Shown: positions 22,491-33,459, counted from the stretch's first letter. The stretch is DNA of 64,000 nt from Ypsolopha sequella (GCA_934047225.1 OW203989.1:2765977-2829976); one strand, 5' to 3'. Notes: generated by a model from the sequence alone, not told the origin. A program made the numbers and translations.

Positions 22491-24352
22491 CAAGACAAAA
22501 CAAGACAAGACAAGACAAATACTCTTTATTGTACACCAAAGTTAATAAAATAAGGTAAAAGAACAAACTTATGAGAGAAGGTAACAAATGGCGGCCTTAT
22601 CACTTATAGCGATTTCTTCCAGACAACCTTTGGGTGGAAATTAATCGTTGGAAAAAATAACGCGAAGGTGGTACACAAAATAAATAATAATAATCAAATG
22701 GATAGCAAAATACCTAAAATAAATACACAAGTATAACATTGTACATACAAATACATATCATACGATAAATATATACACTAATATATAACAAAAATAAATA
22801 CTATAATACGTAAACCAAAAGTAAATAAATATTAGTGGCAGAAGTAGGGATTTAACTAACATTTACAAAGAAAGAAAATGATTTTTAAGTAATCTTTTGA
22901 AAACAGGCAACGAGGGAGCACGTTTAATAGCAATAGGCAAGTTATTCCACAATGTGACAGCTTTAACAGCAAAAGAATTTCCATAAAAAATTGTAGTGTG
23001 AGATGGAATTGCCAAACGCAAATTTTCGGAGGACCGTAGAGTACGGTCATGGGTAGAGTGCAGGAATTTAAAGCAATTTTTAAGATATGATGGAATTGAA
23101 GGATTGAACAGTACAGAATAAAGAAGAGAGAGAATGTGGGCGTCACGCCGAAGGCGAATTGGGAGCCACTGAAGTTGTGACCTAAAATCAGAAATGTGGT
23201 CAAACTTACGAAGACCGAAAATGAACCTTATGGCGAAGTTTTGGAGGCGTTCAAGCTTATTTAGCTGTTCCGAAGTTAAATCTAGATAACAAACGTCTGC
23301 ATAATCAAGGATGGGCAAAAGAAGGGATGTAGCAAGCGCAATTTTAGTAGCTGTCGGGAGGAGATTTCTGAGTCTTCTCAAGGATCCTGCAGAGGCAAAC
23401 ATCTTCCGGCTAACTTGTTCCATTTGAAATTCCCAAGATAAGCAACTATCGATGAAGATACCTAGATTCTTCACCGTACTGCTTAAAGGAACTTGTATGC
23501 CATCAAACATTATTGGAGGCAAAAGTTGCCAGTTGACTCGAGATATAAAGTATGGGCTACCTACTATTATAACCTGTGTTTTGGTAGGATTGAGTTTAAG
23601 TCCAAATTGTTCACTCCATTCCAATACACGAGCAAGATCTGAATTAGTAGTGGAAACTGCATTTGGTAGTTCATCAAATTTAGCTTGAGTATAAATTTGG
23701 AGATCATCTGCATAAAGGTGGTAGGAAGAAGAAATAAGATCAGAGATATTGTTAATAAAAATAGCAAAAAGAAGTGGAGACAAGACGCCACCCTGCGGAA
23801 CCCCGGCAGTAGTATTGCACCATTCGGACAGTGAATCATCAATACAAATGCGCTGTCGGCATCCATGTAAGTAACTACGAAACCATTCAATTACCTTTGG
23901 AGATATGTTAAGAGAACGTAATATCCCCAGAAGAATGTCGAAGTCAACAGTGTTAAATGCATTGCTAAAATCTAACAATGTTAGGACGGTAAGTTTACCT
24001 GTGTCCATGCCCAACCTAATATCATCGGTAATCTTTATCAGTGCTGTTGTGGTACTGTGACCAGGACGGAAACCAGATTGGAGAGGACTTAGGAGCTTGT
24101 TTTTGGATAGGTATATACTCAGCTGATGATGAACAACACGTTCCAGGACCTCAAATAGGAATGGGAGTATGGATATGGGGCGATATTCAGAAAAAGAGGT
24201 TGGGTTGGCTTTTTTCGGCAAGGGAGTGATCTGTGCATCTTTCCAAATAGTTGGAAAGACACTATCAAAATCAATAACGTTAACTACGGTGAATTATCTG
24301 AGAGATGGTGCTAATGATATAGTGCGCTTGAATTATCATTTTAAGCGTGTAA
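22491..24352 (-). mobile_element. 5'-truncated non-LTR retrotransposon (CR1/Jockey group)
   Basis: Contains the RT frame 22863-24221, a ~370-bp 3' region and a (TTGTC)n-like 3' tail at 22491-22530. The 5' limit is near 24352, where a (TAATAG)n-like run begins. Upstream of the open frame, RT-like coding (an SQIIHRS motif) continues in another frame at about 24280-24345, so at least one frameshift is present. No endonuclease ORF remains, so the copy cannot be autonomous. Confidence 0.8.
22863..24221 (-). CDS. LINE reverse transcriptase, partial ORF2
   Basis: Reverse transcriptase of a non-LTR element, which would copy element RNA into a nicked chromosomal site. The 452-codon open frame begins inside the RT domain; an in-frame stop lies about 25 codons upstream. 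Visible in order: YRPISILP (residues 13-20), SPLQSGFRPG (45-54), the LLDFSNAF aspartate motif (82-89), GVPQGGVLSPLL (140-151) and catalytic YADD (170-173). A C-terminal thumb with WNNLP follows. The N-terminal apurinic endonuclease is missing. The frame itself has no stop, so decay is modest. The motif style points to CR1/Jockey-type elements; the exact clade is not resolved. Confidence 0.85.
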   Translation of the reverse strand: MPKKANPTSFSEYRPISILPFLFEVLERVVHHQLSIYLSKNKLLSPLQSGFRPGHSTTTALIKITDDIRLGMDTGKLTVLTLLDFSNAFNTVDFDILLGILRSLNISPKVIEWFRSYLHGCRQRICIDDSLSEWCNTTAGVPQGGVLSPLLFAIFINNISDLISSSYHLYADDLQIYTQAKFDELPNAVSTTNSDLARVLEWSEQFGLKLNPTKTQVIIVGSPYFISRVNWQLLPPIMFDGIQVPLSSTVKNLGIFIDSCLSWEFQMEQVSRKMFASAGSLRRLRNLLPTATKIALATSLLLPILDYADVCYLDLTSEQLNKLERLQNFAIRFIFGLRKFDHISDFRSQLQWLPIRLRRDAHILSLLYSVLFNPSIPSYLKNCFKFLHSTHDRTLRSSENLRLAIPSHTTIFYGNSFAVKAVTLWNNLPIAIKRAPSLPVFKRLLKNHFLSL

Positions 24353-24499
24353 TAGTAATAGTAATAGTAAGTGTACATAATACTTATGTTTAGTGTCCTA
24401 GCAAATTGTCAAAAAGGTTAATTATGATGATAACTTATGATTGTATTTCTTATTTTTGTATAAAAACTATGAATAAAATGTGATTTAAGGCATTACGTG

Positions 24500-24964
24500 T
24501 GTTCGCGCCACTTCTTGTGGCTCTCATACTGCGAGGTAGTTGTGAATTAATATTTGCAACTGTCATTTTCGCTGCATCTCCACCCGCTTAGTTTTGGACG
24601 CAAATCAATCAGTCGTCAATCAGAAGCCTTTCACGCCGGAGGTATACGCTGATTGTCATTCGACTAGGTCCTACCTCGACCCTACCGCCCGCCATTTTGA
24701 GATCGCACCCGCTGTGCGCCTCATTTTCATCTATTACTATTACGAAGAAGATTAGCCGAGAAGAGCGCAACCAGGCACGAAGAGGAAGAAGAAAACCATC
24801 TTGGAGAACACCAGAGACTTGGTGGCTCAGGCGAAGCGTGGTTTGTGGTGCATGCAGCTCCTTCCCAAGGTCAGATCTTTCATCTTCGTAATTATTTCTC
24901 TTCACTTCCCGCTATTTTTAAAACCTATGGTGATACAAAGCACTGCCGTCATATCGCGTGCTCA
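24500..24964 (+). repeat. BEL 5' LTR
   Basis: 465 bp, TGTTCGCGCCAC to CGCGTGCTCA (TG...CA ends). Appears identical by eye to 30870-31334, offset 6370. Confidence 0.95.
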
Positions 24965-24969
24965 TTTTT

Positions 24970-24987
24970 TGGCCATTCGAGCCGGAT
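24970..24987 (+). promoter_or_regulatory. BEL primer-binding site (tRNA-Tyr-like)
   Basis: TGGCCATTCGAGCCGGAT lies 5 bp after the LTR. It matches the complement of an animal tRNA-Tyr 3' end at about 16 of 18 positions (family knowledge), so tRNA-Tyr priming is inferred. Confidence 0.6.
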
Positions 24988-25450
24988 CTAGATCCATTTT
25001 AGGCCCTTTGATCTGCGATCTATAACCATTTTTTGGTATTTCCAACCGCTATCTTCATGTTCTTTGTCTAAAGAACACGTGAATTCCGCTCTAATTTTCA
25101 CTCTGCCCGCAGTATTACCCCGCATTCCCGCTCTTATTTGCATTATCTATGCATTAAAACCCCGCATTCGTCAAAATATTAGTGATTCCATTTCCTATAT
25201 ACTGGAAATTATAAATTATCTACAGTGAAATACGCCATTCTGTTAATTTATCCGCTGCGATTATACCATTTGATCATTTCACAGAAAATATTATCTGCCT
25301 ACCTGCTAATTCTTAATATTATCGAGAGGTACTCGTACACAGGTTCGTCCGCCGCCCGTGTTATCTCTAACTCATTAGCATTATTCTATGTTGTAGTCAG
25401 TATAAAACTTTCAATAGTTCTGGTACTTGCCTAACTTTGTACTATATAAC
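24988..25450. other. BEL untranslated leader
   Basis: Non-coding leader between the primer site and the gag-pol ATG, presumably holding packaging signals. No long ORF. Confidence 0.6.
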
Positions 25451-28400
25451 ATGCCAAATTCCGCAGAAGCTGCAAAATTAAAGATGTCGTATAGTTTAAA
25501 GAAGCTTAAAAATAAAAGGCAAGAATTGTTTAATCGCCTTCAGAGAGTTTATGACTTTTCTAAAACCGCTTTAGAGGATGTTTCTTCGGCAGAATTGTTT
25601 ATGGCCAATGTCGAAACTTTGGATACTGTACGCTCAGAAATTCATGTAATCATAGATGAAATTAATGACACAGAGGTATTGATAAATCCTAATTTTGAAC
25701 CAAATTATCAAAGTTGGTCAGCTTTTGAGGATCTTTACTCCCATTGCAAATACATCAACCGGAAGTTATCACATTCTTCGAAATCGGCTGACTCTAAAGT
25801 TAAAGCTCCACTTGACATGGAATGTCCCAAAAAACCTACTATCAAGCTTCCAAAACTGGAACTCGTTGGTTTTTCTGGTGAAGCTACTATGTGGCCAACA
25901 TTCTATGAAACATTTAAAACCACGATTCACGATAATCCGGACTTGACCGACAACGAACGAGTACAATACCTGATGGGTAAACTTTCTGGCCGGGCACTTT
26001 CGATTTGTTCTGGAATCACACCGAACGCAACTAACTACGACATAATCTGGAAAACACTCGTTTCTACTTTTCAAGACTCGCGTAGTTTAGCCACTACTTA
26101 TTTGGATCAAATGTTTGAATTTCGCCCTTTAACTACCGCTAGTTCAAAAAACTTGGACTTGTTTTTAGACAAGTTCTGTTCCGCTGTTTCGTGTTTAAAA
26201 TCGCTGAATATTAAAGATCTTTCGGATTTTATCCTTATGTATTTGGCCCTTAAAAAACTTGATGTTGAAACCGCTCGTTCATTTGAAATGTTTAAACGTG
26301 GTTCCGATTTACCCCATTATGATGAATTAATATCATTTTTACGGGAACAAACTAAGATACTGAACCGCACTGCACCCGCAATTACCGCTCCCGCTCCGAA
26401 CCGCTCCGTTAATAATAATAACAACAAAACCGGGTACAGTACCAAGTCAACCCATGCTTTTGTCTCCGCTTCGACCAATAATAATTGTTGTCCGCTATGT
26501 AAACAATTAAAACACTATAATTTATATAAGTGTCCCGAATTTGTGAAACTAGATATCGAGAAAAGATTTCAGTTCATCAAATCTAATAACGGTTGCACCA
26601 ATTGTTTAAGTATTACGCATAACAATTCCGCTTGTAAATCGTCTTATAATTGCCGCCATTGTAATTGTAAACACCATTCGATGTTGTGCCGCAAACAAAA
26701 TGTGATGAATACTCACACCGCGCTTGGTCAAAATATTACCGTGTCTCCACGCACACATACGCAATCTTCGAGGTTGGTGGATCCTGCCGTATCGGCGACT
26801 AACACAGAACATATGACTAATGATTCTCAATCCGTACCAACTGCGAGTAATAATATTTCTTTATGTAACTTACAGCCTAACTCGCAGCGTAATGAAACAT
26901 GCCTTTTAGGTACAATTCAAGTGATCGTGAAAGATTCTAACGGTATGTCTGTCCGTCTACGTGCGCTCTGCGACCCTGCGTCACAATCCAGTTTTTCGAC
27001 GGTTTCCTGTTGTGAGAAGCTTAACTTAAAATATGAGAAAATTCCCCGCGCTTTTGTTAAGGGCATCGGCTCTTCATCAAACCCAATTAAGGGTGCGACA
27101 AACCTTAAATTGTTTTCACGATTTGATGATTCGGTTTCAATTTCGCTTGACACTTATGTAATCGACCGTATTACCGACAACTTACCATCGGTGCAGGTGG
27201 ATTTGTCTACGCTTTCATATTTAAAAGGTATCACACTTGCTGATGAAACCTTTTACTTACCGGGCGAGATTGATATTCTTATCGGTGCATCTTTATTCGC
27301 GGATATCTTGTTATCAGGCCGCGTCTCTGGTCCCCCGGGTACGCCGACGGGATTTCAGACCATCTTCGGTTTTACGCTAATTGGTAATACGCCTGTTTAC
27401 CAAAATACCGCATGTTCAATTTCGTTATGCTCTTATATGGAGATTGAACCGCCAATAGATTTTATTTTACAAAAATTTTGGCAATTAGAAGAGGTGCATT
27501 GTGAACCTGCTTCTAGTCCCGCAAATGATGAATGTGAAAAATTATTTATTAACAATGTGTCACGTGACCCCGCTGGTCGCTATTCGGTTTCTTTACCGTT
27601 CGCACGGAATCCTAACATACTAGGAAACTCGTACCATCACGCAAAAAAGTGTTTTATGTCTCTTGAGCGTAGGTTTGTTTCTAACGCAGATTTACGTTCC
27701 GAGTATAACAATATAATAAATGAATACCTAACTAAAGGTTACATATCCCCGCTTCATAATGATGACCAATTATCTCTTGGTTATTATATTCCGCATCATC
27801 CCGTAGTGCGTGTTGATAAATCAACGACAAAGGTGCGTATTTGTATGAATGCCAGTACTAAGACTGACTCCGCTGATGGTACTCGTGTCTCATTAAATGA
27901 CACGCTGCACACAGGTGCTAATTTGCAAAACGATTTGTTTTTAATTTTACTTGACTTCCGCTTGTATGAAATCGCTTTTACCTCGGATATCAAACAAATG
28001 TTCTTACAAGTTTTGGTTAACGCCGATGATCGCAAATTTCAAAAGTTTTTATACCGCTTTGACACGTGTTCACCGCTTATCGCTTATCAGTTCAATCGCG
28101 TCTGCTTTGGACTACGTAGTAGCCCTTTCCTTGCGATGAGAGTAGTCAGGAAACTCTGTGAGGATGGGAGTTCAGCGTACCCGCTCGCCGCTACTGCAGC
28201 CGCACGAAACTGTTACATGGACGACATCTGCTATAGCACGCCCACCGTGCAGGGCTCCTTACAGCTCAGAGATGAGCTGGTAGGATTGCTTAAGGCCGGT
28301 GGCTTTGAGCTCGTCAAGTGGTCTAGTAACTGTCAACAGTTACTTGATACACTGCCTGATACTCACCGCTTAAATTCTAGTAAGAATTTTGAAGAACAAA

Positions 28401-30769
28401 CTCAAACTCTTAAAGTTCTTGGCTTACAGTGGTCGCCTGATTCTGACGAGTTCTCTTTTACTGTATCGCTAGATAGTCGCCCATGTACTAAACGCAATGT
28501 TTTGTCCGTGATAGCACGTCAGTACGACGTCCTCGGCTTTACCGCTCCTGTGATCTTGTACGCAAAATTACTCTTGCAGAAAATCTGTATTTTAAAATTA
28601 GACTGGGATGAAACACTACCCTCTGATATTGCGCAGATTTGGCAAAACTATTTGAAGGAGCTACCTGTTTTGCGGGATTTACGTATTAAACGCCACTTAG
28701 ACGTGTTCCAAAATTCGAAAATTTCGATAATATCATTTGCAGACGCAAGTGAACGTGGATACGGATGTGTCGTATATATTAGAGTACAAGATGACTCAGA
28801 CACTTGCACTAGCATTCGGCTGGTATGCGCAAAGTCAAAAGTCTGTCCGCTCAAGACCGTCAGTGTCGCCCGCCTTGAGCTTTGTGCCTCGTTACTCATG
28901 TCGAAATTAACTCGTCGTGTAGTTGACGCTTATAAAATACGTCACAATATTGAACGTATTTACTGTTTTACCGATTCTATGGTAACTTTACACTGGATAC
29001 ATTCCTCACCGCACAGGTTTAAAACCTTTGTCGCGACGCGTATAACAAAAATAATATCCGCTATTCCCGCTGAATGTTTTTACCATACAGCTGGTTCTCA
29101 AAACCCGAGCGACTGTCTTTCCCGTGGTCTCACTCCCACGCAGTTGATGAGTCACCCGCTCTGGTTCACTGGACCTGCTTGGCTTTATCTGGACGCTAAA
29201 GAGTGGCCAATCAAAACAATAGAATCAGCTTCTATTGAAGAAAACTTGCCGGAATCAAAAACAATTTCTCTTCCCGCTTTTAGTAATGAAGAACCGCATC
29301 CACTTCTTTCTCTTTCGGAAAGAATTTCGTCATGGCTTGTGCTTTTACACACAATCATTTACATCTACCGATTTTTACGTATTTTACCGCGCTCTAATAT
29401 TTTTACCGCTACCGATATGGATTTCGCTGAAGTTGCATTGATTAAAGCTCTTCAAGCATTTTATTTTCTTGATGAAATAAAAAGATTAAAGTCAAATAAA
29501 CTTTGTTCTCCCGCTTTAAATCGACTATCGCCATTTTTAGATAAAAATGGATTGTTACGCGTTGGTGGTCGACTTCGCAACACAGACATGACGTTCGATC
29601 AACAACACCCTGTGTTGTTACCTCGTAAAAATCATATTGTCGAATTGATTATCATTCATTATCATCGCAAAAATTGTCACACTGGACCAGTGGCTTTAAT
29701 GTCAATAATCCGCCAAAAATTTTGGATACTTTCCTGTCGAAATATTGTTCGTCGCGTAATACATAGCTGCAATTATTGTTTTAAGGCGAAGCCGAGACAA
29801 ACCTTCCCTTTCATGGCAGATTTACCATCATGCCGCGTTAATGAGGCTAAAGCTTTTGTCCACTGCGCTGTGGATTATTGTGGTCCTATCAGTATCACTC
29901 CGTATCGAAAACGTGGAGTCCGTCCCGTCAAATGTTACCTCTGCATATTTGTATGCCTGGTGACTCGTGCAGTTCACGTTGAATTGGCAACTGATCTTAG
30001 CACGAACACTTTTCTTTCCGCGTTCAAACGTTTTTTATCTAGACGTGGAGCAGTGTCTTTCGTATATTCAGATAATGCTACGAACTTTGTAGGCGCTAGA
30101 AATGCCCTCTCAGAAATTTACAATTTGACAAACTCCGAAGAATTTAAAACGTCTTTCGCGAATGAACTTGCCGATCATAGAATACAATGGAAATTTAATA
30201 TTCCACGTAGCCCACATTTTGGGGGACATTATGAGATATATGTCAAAGGATTTAAGACGCATTTGCATAGAGTAGTAGGTACTCAACTGTTGACCTACGA
30301 AGAATTATTAACTGTAGTTACGCAAATAGAATGTGTCATAAATTCTCGTCCGCTTACGCTGCTGAGTGAAGATCCATCTGAACTTAGCGCGTTAACTCCT
30401 GCACATTTTCTGATGTCAACTCCTTTAAAAGAATTACCCGCTTGTAAGGTGGCTGATGAGCCAGTTAATTTATTACGTCGCTACGCGTTGCTTGATCAAA
30501 TGGTAGAATCGTTCGCAAGGCGATGGAAGAATGATTATCTCCATCTTCTCCAGTCTAGAGGAAAATGGAATACACCTTCCAACCCAATCAAAATTGGATC
30601 TGTTGTCGTTGTAGTTACCGATAACACTCCACCGCTTCAATGGCCGCTCGGTGTTATTGTAGCTGTATACCCTGGCAAAGATAATGTCATTAGGGTAGCT
30701 TCTGTCAAAACGACGACAGGTGTTTACAAACGACCTGTCGTGCGTCTTTGCCCTCTCCCATCTCAATAA
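25451..30769 (+). CDS. BEL/Pao gag-pol polyprotein
   Basis: A 1772-codon ORF making the capsid-like and replication enzymes of the element. The first ATG (25451, MPNSAEAAK) is taken as start; the frame is open slightly upstream without one. Order: a Gag DUF1759-like region (about 130-290, KLELVGFSGEA), atypical Cys-rich fingers (346-420, CPLC...CTNC), aspartic protease (LCDPASQSSF, Asp near 507), reverse transcriptase with YMDD (922-925), RNase H (FADASERG near 1095), integrase H2C2 zinc finger (HYHRKNCHTG near 1403) and the DDE core: Asp near 1474, Asp near 1540 (YSDNATNF), Glu near 1595. All key residues are present and there are no frameshifts. A single Gag-Pol frame is usual for BEL/Pao. 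The protease loop is DPAS rather than the more frequent DSGS/DTGS. Confidence 0.97.
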   Translation: MPNSAEAAKLKMSYSLKKLKNKRQELFNRLQRVYDFSKTALEDVSSAELFMANVETLDTVRSEIHVIIDEINDTEVLINPNFEPNYQSWSAFEDLYSHCKYINRKLSHSSKSADSKVKAPLDMECPKKPTIKLPKLELVGFSGEATMWPTFYETFKTTIHDNPDLTDNERVQYLMGKLSGRALSICSGITPNATNYDIIWKTLVSTFQDSRSLATTYLDQMFEFRPLTTASSKNLDLFLDKFCSAVSCLKSLNIKDLSDFILMYLALKKLDVETARSFEMFKRGSDLPHYDELISFLREQTKILNRTAPAITAPAPNRSVNNNNNKTGYSTKSTHAFVSASTNNNCCPLCKQLKHYNLYKCPEFVKLDIEKRFQFIKSNNGCTNCLSITHNNSACKSSYNCRHCNCKHHSMLCRKQNVMNTHTALGQNITVSPRTHTQSSRLVDPAVSATNTEHMTNDSQSVPTASNNISLCNLQPNSQRNETCLLGTIQVIVKDSNGMSVRLRALCDPASQSSFSTVSCCEKLNLKYEKIPRAFVKGIGSSSNPIKGATNLKLFSRFDDSVSISLDTYVIDRITDNLPSVQVDLSTLSYLKGITLADETFYLPGEIDILIGASLFADILLSGRVSGPPGTPTGFQTIFGFTLIGNTPVYQNTACSISLCSYMEIEPPIDFILQKFWQLEEVHCEPASSPANDECEKLFINNVSRDPAGRYSVSLPFARNPNILGNSYHHAKKCFMSLERRFVSNADLRSEYNNIINEYLTKGYISPLHNDDQLSLGYYIPHHPVVRVDKSTTKVRICMNASTKTDSADGTRVSLNDTLHTGANLQNDLFLILLDFRLYEIAFTSDIKQMFLQVLVNADDRKFQKFLYRFDTCSPLIAYQFNRVCFGLRSSPFLAMRVVRKLCEDGSSAYPLAATAAARNCYMDDICYSTPTVQGSLQLRDELVGLLKAGGFELVKWSSNCQQLLDTLPDTHRLNSSKNFEEQTQTLKVLGLQWSPDSDEFSFTVSLDSRPCTKRNVLSVIARQYDVLGFTAPVILYAKLLLQKICILKLDWDETLPSDIAQIWQNYLKELPVLRDLRIKRHLDVFQNSKISIISFADASERGYGCVVYIRVQDDSDTCTSIRLVCAKSKVCPLKTVSVARLELCASLLMSKLTRRVVDAYKIRHNIERIYCFTDSMVTLHWIHSSPHRFKTFVATRITKIISAIPAECFYHTAGSQNPSDCLSRGLTPTQLMSHPLWFTGPAWLYLDAKEWPIKTIESASIEENLPESKTISLPAFSNEEPHPLLSLSERISSWLVLLHTIIYIYRFLRILPRSNIFTATDMDFAEVALIKALQAFYFLDEIKRLKSNKLCSPALNRLSPFLDKNGLLRVGGRLRNTDMTFDQQHPVLLPRKNHIVELIIIHYHRKNCHTGPVALMSIIRQKFWILSCRNIVRRVIHSCNYCFKAKPRQTFPFMADLPSCRVNEAKAFVHCAVDYCGPISITPYRKRGVRPVKCYLCIFVCLVTRAVHVELATDLSTNTFLSAFKRFLSRRGAVSFVYSDNATNFVGARNALSEIYNLTNSEEFKTSFANELADHRIQWKFNIPRSPHFGGHYEIYVKGFKTHLHRVVGTQLLTYEELLTVVTQIECVINSRPLTLLSEDPSELSALTPAHFLMSTPLKELPACKVADEPVNLLRRYALLDQMVESFARRWKNDYLHLLQSRGKWNTPSNPIKIGSVVVVVTDNTPPLQWPLGVIVAVYPGKDNVIRVASVKTTTGVYKRPVVRLCPLPSQ

Positions 30770-30857
30770 CTCCTTTCTTTGCCCCCGCTTCAAAATTTCG
30801 TTATTCTCTGTCTTATTTTTACTTTTCTATTCTTATTTTAAAACCAATGGTTTTAAC

Positions 30858-30869
30858 GCCGGGGGCAAA
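30858..30869 (+). promoter_or_regulatory. Polypurine tract of the BEL element
   Basis: CCGGGGGCAAA abuts the 3' LTR start. It is G-rich but short, so function is inferred from position. Confidence 0.5.
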
Positions 30870-31334
30870 TGTTCGCGCCACTTCTTGTGGCTCTCATACT
30901 GCGAGGTAGTTGTGAATTAATATTTGCAACTGTCATTTTCGCTGCATCTCCACCCGCTTAGTTTTGGACGCAAATCAATCAGTCGTCAATCAGAAGCCTT
31001 TCACGCCGGAGGTATACGCTGATTGTCATTCGACTAGGTCCTACCTCGACCCTACCGCCCGCCATTTTGAGATCGCACCCGCTGTGCGCCTCATTTTCAT
31101 CTATTACTATTACGAAGAAGATTAGCCGAGAAGAGCGCAACCAGGCACGAAGAGGAAGAAGAAAACCATCTTGGAGAACACCAGAGACTTGGTGGCTCAG
31201 GCGAAGCGTGGTTTGTGGTGCATGCAGCTCCTTCCCAAGGTCAGATCTTTCATCTTCGTAATTATTTCTCTTCACTTCCCGCTATTTTTAAAACCTATGG
31301 TGATACAAAGCACTGCCGTCATATCGCGTGCTCA
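30870..31334 (+). repeat. BEL 3' LTR
   Basis: 465 bp, appears identical to the 5' LTR; followed by the ACGTG duplication. Confidence 0.95.
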
Positions 31335-31339
31335 ACGTG

Positions 31340-31921
31340 CAAATTTTTGATGTATTGTGAATAATAATGCACAATAGCTTTAAAGCATGTTTATAGTTCT
31401 TTGTTGGTTTTATTCAAATTTATTACAACAGTTTGGTAATGAAAACTAGATACCCGTAGAAAAATGCTGCGCTCTTTTCGCGCCTACCACATTCTTTATT
31501 TTTTTCCAAGTAAAACTCGTCATAGTTTACTGCAGGTTAAGTTAATTCCAGCTGGAAATATTCTCAGTTTATTTTTAAATTTCTTCTCAGTTTCCCCCTT
31601 CCTCTAATTGTACCCATCGATACTGTCATGACATGAATTCCCAAGTGTGCATCCGTCAGCCAGTAACAAGTCCGGAAGTTTACTTAATTCGTGACAGACT
31701 TAGGTCGTGTTTACACTGCGGCCGTGACTGCGGCGGCAGAGGGTGTGAGCGGAGAAAGAGTTACTTAGACTACCACCCCAAATTTAAAGTAATACGCTAC
31801 TTTTGTAAAGTTATTTTATTTGTTTTTTTACTTTACTCATGTGTCCATACACACCACTTACACTAATCGGATAGTTTTAAAATTTAGTATACATGTTGTT
31901 TTCATGAAAATATTTTAATCT
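31340..31921. other. Unassigned DNA between the BEL element and a MITE
   Basis: No gene recognised. GTCATGACATGAATTCCC near 31628 weakly resembles the SINE tip. Confidence 0.4.
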
Positions 31922-32085
31922 GCGGGTCTACCGCGTATTTCTGATTTTCATCAACATCAACTTGAGATTGAAATTTGACGTGCGTGCAAAAGAGATGGCA
32001 TGCTAGGCGGGCGTCGTCGCACGCACGTCAAATTTCAGTCTCAAGTTGATATTGATGAAAATCAGAATTACGCGGTAGACCCGCC
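31922..32085. mobile_element. Inverted-repeat MITE, copy 3 (near-perfect hairpin)
   Basis: GCGGGTCTACCGCGTATTTC is mirrored by GAATTACGCGGTAGACCCGC. The arms, about 64 bp, include CATCAACATCAACTTGAGAT and ATCTCAAGTTGATATTGATG-type blocks. The spacer contains AGATGGCATGCTAGGCGGGC. Confidence 0.85.
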
Positions 32086-33239
32086 GCTGTTTCTGACCTG
32101 AGGTGGACACAGCAAGCGAAGTGGGTAAGGGAACTTTTGAGGAAAATTTGATCCAGTTTTTACTGTTAGTTTATCATTTCGCTAAATTCAAAGGAAGTTG
32201 AACAATGAACAATGAATTTCTTTAAAACAAGTTGTCGACAAAAAGGTCGATTCTCTATCTTTTATCGCAGACGGAGCCGTGCGCAGAAGAAAAGTGTCTT
32301 AATAAACTTATCCAACTTCTAAATAAGAAACTAAACCCCACTATACACTGAAGCAAAGCGAAAAGATTGGAAGCATCAAATCTTAGTGACGTAGATAAAG
32401 ATCCGCTTAGACTAGATTGGACGATTCCGGGGCAATGAATATAGTTTACTGGATACTTCTGCAGAAATCCTCATAGAACTTGGGAAGTTAGCTGCGGTAC
32501 CATCGAAAAAGTTTTCAGTTACAGATATAAGCCGAACAATTTGTCTCTGGATCTAAAGAAAACCCAAATTCTATCATCTGTTTACATTATTTTTTACAGA
32601 TTTTTTTCCGTTGCCAAACTAGCTTCTTTTACTTATCGAATCGCCCAATTTTGCGAATTAAGAACAGACGTGACCAACTCAGTTGTAGGCGTGGCCAAAT
32701 GTCACGCTGTTTCATTTCGCTATAAGGTGCACGCTCCACGAAACTTGAGAGGACAATACAATCGTGCCGGTTTCGCCGCGGGCGTAAAATTGAAAACATT
32801 TATCAGGAGAAACCACTTTTTGGCAAGATTTTGGACGTTTAAAAACTTTATTTTGACTAATTCATCTAGATTACATTTTCAATGTTTGACTAGTATTAAT
32901 TTTTTGATTTTATCTAAAATAATAATTTTAGCTGCTTTTTTGTAAATCTCTATTTTACTCTAAATTTACGTATTTTAGGAGTTTTTTGTTAAGATATTAC
33001 TCAAATTTCACGATTTTAGTTCGACTTCAACATAGATTTAGATAATATTAATGGACTCCGCCTAAAACATTATAATATACACCGCACAATTCCATAGACA
33101 CCTCACAATGTGTTGACAGCGTTTGTATGGAGGTGAAGTATAGTAACTACGTATAAACATTGTTTTATAGCATTACTGCGACATGCCGCTACTGACTGCA
33201 ACATTGTGACGCATGCTGCTTATTTAGCAATAAGTAATT
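32086..33239. other. Unassigned DNA
   Basis: The longest ORF (32541-32945, 134 codons) has no recognisable domain, signal peptide or splice context and is not called coding. Confidence 0.4.
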
Positions 33240-33450
33240 CAATCGGCTAAGCCACTTAGGAGCAATAGGAAATTCAAGCCAAAAAACACCATTTAGCTAA
33301 TAATTTTTTTCATGTAGAAGTTTTGGTGGTATGAAAAAAAAAATGTTGCATATGTTGTCTAAAAGCTGATCATTCATAATAAATTTTTTCATTATTTTTG
33401 GTTTGCCCGTAAACGAAGAGTAGGCTTTAGAAAGTACCCATTTGGCAATA
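33240..33450 (-). repeat. Dispersed repeat, inverted counterpart of 19215-19425
   Basis: Shares CTTAGGAGCAATAGG-AAATTCAAGCCAAAAAACACC-type blocks and GAGTAGGCTTTAGAAAGTAC with the reverse strand of the 19.2-kb copy. Confidence 0.6.
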
Positions 33451-33459
33451 GTAAGGCCC

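Larger units (their letters stand above)
24495..31339 (+). mobile_element. Complete BEL/Pao LTR retrotransposon with target duplication
   Basis: Target duplication ACGTG (24495-24499 and 31335-31339) flanks 465-bp LTRs that appear identical. The internal part carries a tRNA-Tyr-like primer site, one gag-pol ORF and a G-rich tract before the 3' LTR. Only ~100 bp separate the ORF from the 3' LTR, so there is no envelope gene. Matching LTRs and an open ORF imply recent insertion and possible activity. Confidence 0.95.

Noticed and set aside
24609..24905. 98-codon minus and 64-codon plus ORFs, duplicated at 30979
   Set aside because: Both lie within the BEL LTRs and are duplicated only because the LTRs match. 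No protein family recognised.
30770..30869. Envelope gene making the BEL element an endogenous retrovirus
   Set aside because: Only ~100 bp separate the pol stop and the 3' LTR, so there is no room for env.
32541..32945. 134-codon ORF
   Set aside because: No domain, no splice signals and low-complexity AT-rich composition. Probably chance.
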